Source: Chloroflexota bacterium
Lineage (GTDB): Bacteria > Chloroflexota > Anaerolineae > UBA4142
Length of the DNA: 50,842 bases
Reading direction: 5' to 3'
NCBI GenBank assembly: GCA_016219275.1
Contig: JACRBM010000033.1
Span: forward strand, 1 to 50,842
The notes under the pieces are model-generated. The model made no database searches, was not told the DNA's origin, and worked only from the letters and a program-made list of their open reading frames with translations. The position numbers and the translations under genes were made by a program. This document shows, piece after piece, positions 34,634 through 43,110 of this stretch; the stretch's first letter is position 1; each line of letters starts with the position of its first letter.

Positions 34634-36967
34634 TTACTCGCCGAGAGAACGGCGCTGGATTGGCTCGTCATCCGTAACGGGCACAACAGTTCGTTGATTC
34701 ATCAAGCCATTGCGCCGCCAGAGCCACACTCCCACACCTGCCACCGCCAACAGAATGGCGGCGATCCACGTCCACGGCATCGCGATTGGAGACGACCACG
34801 TGAATGTTTGCGTTTGATGCGAGACTTGGACAACCAGCGGTACGATCAGAACCGCGACCAAATTGATGACCTTGATCAACGGATTGAGCGCCGGACCCGA
34901 GGTGTCCTTGAGCGGATCACCGACCGTATCGCCGACGACGCTTGCCTTGTGCCGCTCCGAACCTTTGCCGGTGTTGTTGACGAGATCACGCGGCTCATCC
35001 TCGATTACTTTTTTCGCGTTGTCCCACGCGCCGCCGGCATTCGCCATAAACACTGCCATCAATTGTCCTGACAAGATGACGCCGCCGAGAAATCCGCCGA
35101 GCGCCTCCTCGTACAACATAAACCCTACCACGACCGGCGCAATCACCGCGAGCACACCTACACCCAGCAGTTCGCGTTGCGCCGCGTTCGTGCAAATCGA
35201 AACGGCTTTGCCATAGTCCGGCTGAACCTTGCCCTCCATCAAGCCAGGAATCCGGAATTGTCGTCGCACTTCATCCACGATCAAGTTCGCCGAACGCCCC
35301 ACCGCGCGAATCGTCATGCCGCTAAAGAGAAACGGAATCGCGCCGCCAAGCAACATGCCGATGAACACGTTCGGCGCGGCGACGTTGATCGCGAAATGAT
35401 CCGGCGTAACGAGTTTCATCGAACGAAGCGTTTCGAGCACTGTATCGCCGAACGCGCCGAACAACGAGACCGCCGCGATGACCGCCGACGCAATCGCGAT
35501 GCCCTTGGTCACTGCCTTGGTCGTGTTGCCCACCGCGTCGAGATCCGCCATGATCTTGCGCGCGTGCGGTTCGAGGTGCGCCATTTCGCCAATGCCATTC
35601 GCATTGTCCGCAATCGGACCGAACGCGTCCATGCTGATGTTGTTGCCCGTCAGCGTCAGTTGCCCGATGCCGCACAACGCGACGCCGTACAAAACCATCG
35701 TCACGCTTTCGCCGCGAAAGATCATCACACTCGCCAACAACGCCATCGCCACCGCGCCGATTGCCCACACCGACGACTCCATTCCGACGAACAAGCCGGA
35801 GAGAATCGTCGTCGCCGGACCGCCAGAGGTCGCGCGAACGATTTCTTTGACCGGCGGCTTGTCCGTGCTCGTAAAGTGTTCGGTGAGAATATTGGTCAGT
35901 ACCGCGAGCGCAATGCCAACCGTCGTCGCCGCGGCGACGCGCCAATCGTTCATGTAAATCATCGCGAGCATCCAGAAGCCAACCGTGCTGATCAGCGCCG
36001 CCAAACGAAAACCGCGATCAATCGCCTTGAACGCGTTTTCTTGTTCGTTGTTCACGCGCACCGAGTACGTACTGATGATCGAAGAGACAACCCCAATCGC
36101 GCGAACGAGGAGAGGGAACAAAATCCAGCGGAAATCGAACATGGGAGCGGCAGTTGCAATCGAAATGCCGAGAATCATCGCGGCGACAATCGTCACTTCG
36201 TAACTTTCGAAAACGTCTGCCGCCATTCCCGCGCAATCGCCCACGTTATCGCCGACGAGATCGGCAATGACGGCGGCGTTGCGCGGATCATCTTCGGGCA
36301 AATCTTTCTCGACCTTGCCGACCAGGTCAGCGCCCACATCCGCAGCTTTGGTATAGATGCCGCCGCCGACGCGCATGAAGAGCGCGATGAGCGTACCACC
36401 AAAACCAAAACCCAACAACACTTCGGGTGCGGCTTGACCGTACATCATAAAGATGATCGTGCCGCCCAATAGACCGAGACCATCGGTCAACATCCCGGTG
36501 ATTGTGCCGGTGCGATAGCCAACGCGGAGGGCTTCACCAAAACTGCGGCGCGCCGCGGCAGCCACGCGGACGTTACCCAGCACCGCCATACGCATCCCGA
36601 TTTGCCCGACCGCGAGCGAGAACAACGAACCCATCAAAAACGCGCCCGCGCGTCCGAGTGCAATAGACCAACCGTCAAACCCGGCATCCGTCACGTACTT
36701 GGGCAGCTCCTTCACCAGAGCCGCGCTGGCGAACAATGCCAGCGTTAAGATAGCGATAAATACAACAATCGTCCGCAGTTGGCGATTCAAATACGTCACT
36801 GCGCCAAGGCGGATCCGCGCGGAAATGTCCCGCATCGCGTCTGTGCCTTGGTCCGCGCGCAGGATTTGCCGCGTGAGGAACACGGCGTACAACAATCCGG
36901 CGATGGCGACCCCTAACACCGACCACACGCCCATGGCTTCAAACGTGGTGATACTTGACCAGTTCAC
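34634..36967 (-). CDS. hppA: Membrane H+-translocating pyrophosphatase, copy 2
   Basis: 777-aa membrane pyrophosphatase, longer than copy 1 at both ends. It has GGGIYTKAADVGADLVGKVE, PEDDPRNAAVIADLVGDNVGDCAGMAADVFESYEVT and VVGDTVGDPLKDTSGPALNP. GNTTKAVTKG again gives the Lys/Thr pair of K+-independent H+ pumps. Overall identity to copy 1 is modest by eye, so these are old paralogues or separately acquired types. GTG at 36967 was chosen because AGGAGG lies six bases upstream; the longer frame starts inside a terminator. The C-terminal extension holds an additional membrane helix (WTWIAAILLAVAGVGVWLW). Confidence 0.92.
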   Translation of the reverse strand: MNWSSITTFEAMGVWSVLGVAIAGLLYAVFLTRQILRADQGTDAMRDISARIRLGAVTYLNRQLRTIVVFIAILTLALFASAALVKELPKYVTDAGFDGWSIALGRAGAFLMGSLFSLAVGQIGMRMAVLGNVRVAAAARRSFGEALRVGYRTGTITGMLTDGLGLLGGTIIFMMYGQAAPEVLLGFGFGGTLIALFMRVGGGIYTKAADVGADLVGKVEKDLPEDDPRNAAVIADLVGDNVGDCAGMAADVFESYEVTIVAAMILGISIATAAPMFDFRWILFPLLVRAIGVVSSIISTYSVRVNNEQENAFKAIDRGFRLAALISTVGFWMLAMIYMNDWRVAAATTVGIALAVLTNILTEHFTSTDKPPVKEIVRATSGGPATTILSGLFVGMESSVWAIGAVAMALLASVMIFRGESVTMVLYGVALCGIGQLTLTGNNISMDAFGPIADNANGIGEMAHLEPHARKIMADLDAVGNTTKAVTKGIAIASAVIAAVSLFGAFGDTVLETLRSMKLVTPDHFAINVAAPNVFIGMLLGGAIPFLFSGMTIRAVGRSANLIVDEVRRQFRIPGLMEGKVQPDYGKAVSICTNAAQRELLGVGVLAVIAPVVVGFMLYEEALGGFLGGVILSGQLMAVFMANAGGAWDNAKKVIEDEPRDLVNNTGKGSERHKASVVGDTVGDPLKDTSGPALNPLIKVINLVAVLIVPLVVQVSHQTQTFTWSSPIAMPWTWIAAILLAVAGVGVWLWRRNGLMNQRTVVPVTDDEPIQRRSLGE

Positions 36968-36998
36968 CTTCTGCCTCCTGAAGAAATTTATTTGGCGC

Positions 36999-37034
36999 AA
37001 AAAAGCGGTCGGCTCGCCTGTGGAGCCGACCGCT
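36999..37034 (-). terminator. Terminator in the leader of hppA copy 2 (attenuator candidate)
   Basis: Minus strand: AGCGGTCGGCTC (37023-37034) and GAGCCGACCGCT (37004-37015), a perfect 12-bp stem, 7-nt loop, then UUUUUU. It lies between a consensus promoter and the hppA ribosome site, 37 nt before the start codon. Confidence 0.85.
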
Positions 37035-37113
37035 ATGTCGCTTCAATGCGTGATAGGACAATGAGAGACAATTGGTGGTTCAAGATGTACGATATTATCG
37101 CACTCTATCCGTG

Positions 37114-37142
37114 ATTATAGCACCGCGACGTTCGTTTGTCAA
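37114..37142 (-). promoter_or_regulatory. Consensus promoter of hppA copy 2
   Basis: Minus strand: TTGACA (37137-37142), 17-nt spacer, TATAAT (37114-37119), a perfect match. The predicted leader is about 140 nt and contains the terminator at 36999-37034. Confidence 0.85.
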
Positions 37143-37169
37143 ATTGTCGTTACGCGTTCTCGTTTTGGG

Positions 37170-38828
37170 CTATTGGTTTACACCAATATCTGGGAAATAG
37201 TTGACCGATGGCGTTGTTGTGGACAAACGAATAAAGCCCCACCACGTGCCCCATCGCCCCGAACCGTCGCCAGTGCCAACCGGCGTCGCGGCGTACTCTT
37301 GCACCGTCCAAAAATTCACATCGCCAAGTGGATCCACTACCGTATGACTAAAATCGCCCCAACGATTTTCGCCGACGCCAAACGTCTTGAAATAATACCC
37401 GTCACCGGCTTTGAGCACGACTGGATCGCGCGTCGTGTTTGCCGGATCGCTCGCGTATCGAAACGCATACACGGCAGATGCAAACGCGCCGGACGAAAAT
37501 CGCGATGCGCCGATGAGCACGTCCCCACTCTTGTTGACGGCGAGCGACGGGTACGCGTAATGATAACCGCCATTCGTCTGCGACGCGGTTGGGTCTTGTA
37601 CGCGACCTTGTTGATACACGACTAGATTGGTGGGATCAGCATCCAACTGCCACCACTGCGCGACATATCGTCGGTCGGATCCATTCACTAATTCGATATT
37701 TTGGACACACCACAAACTCGTCGCGCCATCCACCGTGCGGACTATCGCGTTCTGCATGCGCGCGTCAATAATATCAATGAGTCGCGTACCGCCCGCTTGT
37801 GGAAGTACCTCACCTCCAGGAGGATTCCATGCGCCTAAAACTGAACTGACAAAAGTCGTCGTGTTGAGATTCAACACCGGCGCGTTCGTCGGTCCGTTGA
37901 CCCAGTGTTTGCGAATCAAACCGCTCGCGCTGCTGTAATGTTGAATCAAGTTTTCGGTGGCAAATGTCGGATCCAATGTCACCGCCGGGGTCATGCCTAA
38001 CGGGATACTCGCTAATGACCAGACCCAGCCGTTGAACAAACCGGCATACACACTGGCTTTGTCGAACACGTAAACCTGACCGCGCTGACTTCCCGCACCG
38101 ATAGGAAACATATTGACCGTGATCACGAGCCAATCTTTGTTGTAGCCGAGTTGCGGAAAGTCCGCCCACAACACGCCCGATCCATCCGCGGTGAAACACG
38201 CTCTGTACCAACTGCCCAGCGGGTCGCTCGTTGCCGACGCGGCAAGGCAAACTTGCGATGCGGTCGTCCCAGCATTGCGTACCGCCGCGGCGATCCAGCG
38301 ATAACTCAACGCGTCGAACTGGATACGCGGATCGAACATATTGGTGATGCCCCAGAACGTATCGAGCCACAGCGTACTGAGAATGTTGCCGTCTTTGTCG
38401 TGAATCCGCACGCGATCATTCAACATCGTCACGACTTGATCAACGCCGACCGCGCCCATCGTATCCGGTGGGATCGTTAGGTTGCTGTCATCCAATCCCA
38501 GGAAATTCTTGTCCATTGCCGGCGAAACATCGCGCGGTTGCATGGCGGGCAACTGAACGCCCAACCGCGGCGCGGCGCTCGCGCTCGTCAACTCCGGTAC
38601 GCGCATGCGCGGCGCAACGAATGGCGCACGCGGCACGCGCGGACTCGCGGCTTCTCGTCGCGCGACCTCGTCGAAATTGAACGCACGCACATCCGTCACT
38701 GAAATCCGCGTGCCCGCCAAAACCACCGGTCCCTGTGCTGAGGCCGGCAGATGCGTCGCTTGCAACACCGCCAAGAAACCCAGTACCGCAACCCAACGCG
38801 CAATTTGCCAAACCCAATTACCTTTCAC
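37170..38828 (-). CDS. Secreted protein of unknown function
   Basis: 552-aa exported protein. The signal peptide has a basic start, the core WVAVLGFLAVLQATHL and a PASAQ cleavage region. The mature part has a Pro/Arg/Ala-rich lead, then a beta-rich body with many Trp, Gly and Asn residues (GAVGVDQVVTMLNDRVRIHDKDGNIL; YHYAYPSLAVNKSGDVLIGASRFS; GENRWGDFSHTVVDPLG), consistent with a beta-propeller-like surface protein, although I cannot name the family. GTG at 38828 has GGAG upstream. The longer frame only translates a repeat (38853-38886) and was rejected. Confidence 0.75.
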   Translation of the reverse strand: MKGNWVWQIARWVAVLGFLAVLQATHLPASAQGPVVLAGTRISVTDVRAFNFDEVARREAASPRVPRAPFVAPRMRVPELTSASAAPRLGVQLPAMQPRDVSPAMDKNFLGLDDSNLTIPPDTMGAVGVDQVVTMLNDRVRIHDKDGNILSTLWLDTFWGITNMFDPRIQFDALSYRWIAAAVRNAGTTASQVCLAASATSDPLGSWYRACFTADGSGVLWADFPQLGYNKDWLVITVNMFPIGAGSQRGQVYVFDKASVYAGLFNGWVWSLASIPLGMTPAVTLDPTFATENLIQHYSSASGLIRKHWVNGPTNAPVLNLNTTTFVSSVLGAWNPPGGEVLPQAGGTRLIDIIDARMQNAIVRTVDGATSLWCVQNIELVNGSDRRYVAQWWQLDADPTNLVVYQQGRVQDPTASQTNGGYHYAYPSLAVNKSGDVLIGASRFSSGAFASAVYAFRYASDPANTTRDPVVLKAGDGYYFKTFGVGENRWGDFSHTVVDPLGDVNFWTVQEYAATPVGTGDGSGRWGTWWGFIRLSTTTPSVNYFPDIGVNQ

Positions 38829-38852
38829 CTTCGTACTCCATTCAGACAATTT

Positions 38853-38886
38853 CGATTTGCCATTCGCTATCCGCCATTCGCCGTCA
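38853..38886. repeat. tcgccat-type STRR at the acyl-CoA dehydrogenase stop
   Basis: Units gccattcgctatccgccattcgcc repeat the family seen at 13226-13275. The stop codon of the acyl-CoA dehydrogenase (TGA, 38884-38886) lies at its edge. Confidence 0.7.
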
Positions 38887-40098
38887 CCTGTACGGTATCG
38901 CGACCTCGCCGATAAACTCGCGCGCAATGATAATCTTCATCACGTTCGCGCCGCCCTCCGCGCCGACGACGTACGACATCAAGCCGCGCAGCAACATTTC
39001 GAGCGGCGTCTCAATCGTATAGCCCATCGCGCCGTGATGCATCATCGCGTGCTTGACGATCTCCACACCGAGCGCCGGCGCGGTCAGTTTGCAAATCGCA
39101 ACGTTCGTGTTGATCTCTTTGCGCGACACGGCGCGCGCGTCCTTGCCGAACTCGTCCACGAGCCACGCCGTCTTGTGTAACTGATTCTTGAGCATCTCGA
39201 GTCGCGCATAGTCCTCCGCGATCTCAAACGATATGCCCTCAAACTTGGCGAGCGGTTGACCGAACAACTCGCGTTGCTGGGTGTACTCGGATGTGATTTC
39301 GAGCGCGCGTTCCGCGCCGCCAGTACACGCCGCGCATACGAGCACGCGCGCCGCGTTGAATCCTTCCATGCTCACGTAAAAACCGCGATTCTCTTCGCCC
39401 AGCACGTACTTGGCTGGCACGCGCGCGTTCTCATACGCGATGACGCCGGTCGAAAGTCCCATCCGTCCCATCATCGTCAATTTCGAGGTCGTGATGCCTG
39501 GCGTGTCAAGCGGAATATACGCGAACGTCATCCCCTTATTGCCCAGGTCTGGCGCGGTGCGAAACAGCGTGACGTGTCCCCCACCCCGTTGTGCCGCTTC
39601 GACGACGCCGCTCACAAAATACTTTTCGCCGTTGAGCACGTACGCGTCGCCGTCGCGTATGCCACGCGTGCGAATGTTCCCGAGGTCCGACCCGCCGCGC
39701 GATTCCGTCGTCGCGATGCCGAGAAACCACTCGCCGTTTGCAACGCGCGGCAACACCTCGCGCTTGAGTTCCGCGCTCCCGTGCCGCGCGATGAGATAAC
39801 CCCAGCCGAGCGCGAGCAACAAGTACACCGGCAGCGACATCGAAAGTTCCGCGCGCGCGATCTCGTGCACCGCCAGCATCCCGTACATGATTTCTTCGCC
39901 GCGCACCGCCGAGCCGCCGTACTCCTCCGGAATCGTCACGCCGAACAGACCCAGGTCTGCCATCGCGCGAATAATTTCCGACGGAATACCTTGCGCCTTT
40001 TGGTCAATCTCGCGCGAGCGCGGCGCGATCTGTTTCTCGGCAAACTCACGCACGGTGCGTTTGAACAAATCTTGTTGCGCGTTCAATCGAAAATCCAC
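38884..40098 (-). CDS. Acyl-CoA dehydrogenase
   Basis: 404-aa FAD enzyme introducing a double bond into an acyl-CoA. The N-terminal helical domain (FKRTVREFAEKQIAPRSREID … FGVTIPEEYGG), the middle beta domain with TTESRGGSDLGNIRTRG and NGEKYFVSG, and the C-terminal domain with QRELFGQPLAKFEGISFEIAEDYARLEM are all complete. The end, RGLMSYVVGAEGGANVMKIIIAREFIG, matches the flavin-site region of the family. Chain-length preference cannot be told. GTG at 40098 follows AGGAGA. A perfect promoter lies upstream. Its CoA-ligase or ETF partners are not in the window. Confidence 0.92.
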   Translation of the reverse strand: MDFRLNAQQDLFKRTVREFAEKQIAPRSREIDQKAQGIPSEIIRAMADLGLFGVTIPEEYGGSAVRGEEIMYGMLAVHEIARAELSMSLPVYLLLALGWGYLIARHGSAELKREVLPRVANGEWFLGIATTESRGGSDLGNIRTRGIRDGDAYVLNGEKYFVSGVVEAAQRGGGHVTLFRTAPDLGNKGMTFAYIPLDTPGITTSKLTMMGRMGLSTGVIAYENARVPAKYVLGEENRGFYVSMEGFNAARVLVCAACTGGAERALEITSEYTQQRELFGQPLAKFEGISFEIAEDYARLEMLKNQLHKTAWLVDEFGKDARAVSRKEINTNVAICKLTAPALGVEIVKHAMMHHGAMGYTIETPLEMLLRGLMSYVVGAEGGANVMKIIIAREFIGEVAIPYR

Positions 40099-40215
40099 AG
40101 TGATTCTCCTGCGAAATTCAGACTGCCGACGACATGGTATAACCACACAGAACACACAGGAAAGTCGTTCATTTTTCTCGTTGAGATCTCGGTGTCGTGG
40201 TCAGTTTCTAACCTG

Positions 40216-40243
40216 ATTATACTACCGCTATCACGCGTGTCAA
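40216..40243 (-). promoter_or_regulatory. Consensus promoter of the acyl-CoA dehydrogenase
   Basis: Minus strand: TTGACA (40238-40243), 16-nt spacer, TATAAT (40216-40221). Confidence 0.8.
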
Positions 40244-40249
40244 AAGCCA

Positions 40250-40278
40250 TTGCGCTTTTGCGCGGGATACGGTAGAAT
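40250..40278 (+). promoter_or_regulatory. Possible promoter of the BTAD regulator
   Basis: TTGCGC, 17-nt spacer, TAGAAT (40273-40278); back to back with the promoter on the other strand. Confidence 0.45.
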
Positions 40279-40299
40279 CACGGCGGAGGGAAAACTGGG

Positions 40300-43080
40300 G
40301 TGGCTCGCCTGGACTTGCATCTTTTTGGCGCGCCGCGTCTCGAACGCGACCACACACCGGTCCATTTCGAAACGCGCAAGGCGCTCGCCTTGCTCGCTTA
40401 TCTCGCACTGACGCGCACGCCGCACCGCCGCGATACACTCGCGACCTGGTTTTGGCAAGAGAGCGATCAGACGCACGCCCGCGGCGCGTTGCGGCGCACC
40501 CTCGCCGCGCTGAACGCGGTGGACGCCGACTGGCTCGACACAGACCGCGAAGTGATCGCGCTCAACCCGCGCGCATCGCTGTACGTAGACGTGTGCGCGT
40601 TTCGCGATCTGCTCGCGTCGTGCGCGCCGGCGAACGACGGTACGCGCCTCGATTCGCTCACGCGCGCGGTCGAAATTTATCGCGACGATTTCCTCGCCGG
40701 GTTTTCGCTGCGCGATTCGCCGGCATTCGACGAGTGGCAATTCTTCCAGACCGAGCAACTTCGCCGCGAATTGGCGAACGCGCTCAAACAACTCGCACAG
40801 TTGCAACGCGCGCGCGGCGAGTACGCGACGGCGCTCGCGCACGCGCAACGGTGGCTCGCGCTCGATCCACTCCACGAACCGGCGCATCGCGAATTGATGC
40901 GCGTGTTCGCTAAAGCCGGCGAACGCGAATCCGCGTTGCGACAGTATAACGAATGTGTGCGCGTCCTCGACGCCGAACTCGGCGTGCCGCCGCTCGAAGA
41001 AACGACGCGGCTGTACGAAGCGATCAAGTCAAGTCATGCGGCACAAATAAAAGAATCTGCTCCCTTGCTCCCTAGCCCCCCTACCCCCTTACCTATCGTG
41101 GGTCGGACAAACGAACTCGACACACTCCACGCGATTCACGCCTCCATCCAAACCGCCGGACATCTCGTGCTCATCGAAGGCGAACCCGGCATCGGTAAGA
41201 CGCGGCTCGTCGAAACATTTCTTGCCGATGCGAACGCGCCGGTCGTGATCGCGCGTTGTTACGAGGGCGAAACCGGGTTGACGTTCGCGCCGATCCTGTC
41301 TGCCTTGCGCGCGGCGTTGAGCAATCGCGACGCGATGCAACGCGTGACGCGCTTGCCCGCGCACTGGGTCAGCGAAGCCGCGCGGCTCTTGCCGGAAATC
41401 GGTACGCCGCCAACCACGCCAATCGAATCGCCTGGCGCGCAAAGCCGTTTCTTTGAAGGCATCGCACGCCTGCTCGATACGCTGCTGCACTCGACGCGCC
41501 CCGGCGTATTGCTGATGGATGACGCACACTGGGCAGACAACGCGTCGCTCGACCTGTTCGCGTTTTTGGCGCGACGTTTGCGCGAACATCGGTGGCTGAT
41601 CTTGCTCACCGTGCGCGAGTTACCGACCCAGCATCCGCTCAAACATCTCGTCGCCGAACTCGCGCGCGCGGGACGCACAACTGAATTGCCGCTCACACGA
41701 CTCGACGCGTCGGCGGTGTGTGAACTGACTCGCGCGTTCGGCTTGCCGGAAAATGTCAGTGCGGATTTGTTCACCGAATCCGAAGGACTGCCGTTCTTTG
41801 TCGTCGAGTACCTTCACGCGTTCGCCGCGTCGCCGGACAAATTCGATTGGCGTCTGCCGGACAGCGTTCGCCGGCTCGTACGTTCGCGGCTCGACGCGGC
41901 GAGTGAGACCGCGCAACAATTGCTTGGCGCGGCGGCGGTCATCGGGCGCTCGTTCGATTTCGACACGTTGCGCGACGCGAGCGGGCGCAGTGAAGACGAA
42001 ACGCTTGCCGCGCTCGAAGAATTGCTCGCGCGCGGCTTGGTCAAGGAAATGGAAACGCCGGGCGCACAGTACGATTTCAGCCACGATAAATTGCGCGCGT
42101 TCGCGTACGATCAACTGACGCACGCGCGGCGACGCTTGTTGCATCGCCGCGTCGCGGACGCGCAAATCGCGCGGCATCGTCAGGACGCAGGCGCGTGGGC
42201 GGCGCACATCGCGAATCATTTGCAACTCGCCGGGCAAAATGAATCGGCGGGCGCGTATTTCAGAATCGCGGGCGATCACGCGCGCACCCTGTTCGCCAAT
42301 CGCGAAGCGCTCGCGCACTACACGACTGCGCTCGCGCTGACCGGCGACGCGACACTCCATGAACCGATCGGCGACCTGCGAACGTTGCTCGGCGAATTCA
42401 GTGCGGCGCTCGCGAGCTACGCGGCGGCAAGCGCCGCGCCGCACGCGCGCGTCGAAAGCAAAATCGGCAACGTGTACGCGCGGCGCGGCGAGTGGGAATC
42501 TGCCGTGTGTCATTTTCAAAACGCGCTGACCGCGTTGAATGGCAACAGCACGCCCGACGAACACGCGCGCATCTACGCGGATTGGAGTTGGACGGCTTTT
42601 CGCGCTGGGGACAAGGCAGAGGCAATGGATCTGGCGGAACGCGCGCTCGCGCTCGCGCAAAAGGCAAACGATGAGTACGCGCTCGCGCTCGCGCACAATT
42701 TGCTCGGCATCCTGGCGAAGAACGCCGGCGAGTTGGATCACGCGCGCGAACATTTCGAAACGAGTCTCGCGCTTGCCGAAACGTTGAGCGATCCGAGCGC
42801 GCGCATCGCCGCGTTAAACAATCTGGCGCGCGCCCATGCCGCGAGCGGCAACCTTGCGCGCGCCATCGCGTTCGCCGAGCGCGCGCTTGCGCAATGCGTC
42901 GCGCAGGGCGACCGTCATCGCCAAGCCGCGTTGCGAAATAACCTGGCAGATTTATTGCACGCTGCCGGAAAATCTGCCGAAGCGATGTTGCAACTCAAAC
43001 AAGCGACCGTACTGTTTGCCGAAATCGGCGCAGAATCCGGCGAGACACAAACGGAGATTTGGAAATTGGTCGAGTGGTGA
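40300..43080 (+). CDS. BTAD-domain transcriptional activator with AAA ATPase and TPR
   Basis: 926-aa regulator of the SARP/MalT-like architecture. Residues 1-100: OmpR-like DNA-binding domain (LHLFGAPRLERD … FETRKALALLAYLALTRTPHRRDTLATWFW). About 100-245: BTAD domain (ALAHAQRWLALDPLHEPAHRELMRVFAKAG). Near 290: Walker A GEPGIGKTR; Walker B LLMDDAHWAD. The C-terminal third is TPR repeats (ALAHNLLGILAKNAGELDHAREHFETSLALAE). GTG at 40300 follows GGAGGG. It is next to a divergent acyl-CoA dehydrogenase, a possible target. The ligand is unknown. Confidence 0.9.
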   Translation: MARLDLHLFGAPRLERDHTPVHFETRKALALLAYLALTRTPHRRDTLATWFWQESDQTHARGALRRTLAALNAVDADWLDTDREVIALNPRASLYVDVCAFRDLLASCAPANDGTRLDSLTRAVEIYRDDFLAGFSLRDSPAFDEWQFFQTEQLRRELANALKQLAQLQRARGEYATALAHAQRWLALDPLHEPAHRELMRVFAKAGERESALRQYNECVRVLDAELGVPPLEETTRLYEAIKSSHAAQIKESAPLLPSPPTPLPIVGRTNELDTLHAIHASIQTAGHLVLIEGEPGIGKTRLVETFLADANAPVVIARCYEGETGLTFAPILSALRAALSNRDAMQRVTRLPAHWVSEAARLLPEIGTPPTTPIESPGAQSRFFEGIARLLDTLLHSTRPGVLLMDDAHWADNASLDLFAFLARRLREHRWLILLTVRELPTQHPLKHLVAELARAGRTTELPLTRLDASAVCELTRAFGLPENVSADLFTESEGLPFFVVEYLHAFAASPDKFDWRLPDSVRRLVRSRLDAASETAQQLLGAAAVIGRSFDFDTLRDASGRSEDETLAALEELLARGLVKEMETPGAQYDFSHDKLRAFAYDQLTHARRRLLHRRVADAQIARHRQDAGAWAAHIANHLQLAGQNESAGAYFRIAGDHARTLFANREALAHYTTALALTGDATLHEPIGDLRTLLGEFSAALASYAAASAAPHARVESKIGNVYARRGEWESAVCHFQNALTALNGNSTPDEHARIYADWSWTAFRAGDKAEAMDLAERALALAQKANDEYALALAHNLLGILAKNAGELDHAREHFETSLALAETLSDPSARIAALNNLARAHAASGNLARAIAFAERALAQCVAQGDRHRQAALRNNLADLLHAAGKSAEAMLQLKQATVLFAEIGAESGETQTEIWKLVEW

Positions 43081-43085
43081 TCATT

Positions 43086-43108
43086 CCCTCTCCCTCCCAG
43101 GGAGAGGG
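43086..43108. terminator. Stem-loop between convergent genes
   Basis: ccctctccct (43086-43095) and agggagaggg (43099-43108) form a 10-bp stem with a CCC loop. It lacks T-runs, so it may be a pause or RNA-stability hairpin. It is C-rich like the one at 5426-5476. Confidence 0.45.
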
Positions 43109-43110
43109 AG

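Noticed and set aside
35177-36472. Long plus-strand frame opposite hppA copy 2
   Set aside because: Same shadow effect; no domain or ribosome site, and the minus strand encodes the pyrophosphatase.
41620-42753. 377-aa minus-strand frame opposite the BTAD regulator
   Set aside because: Arg-rich composition mirrors the TPR/AAA coding strand; there is no recognisable domain.
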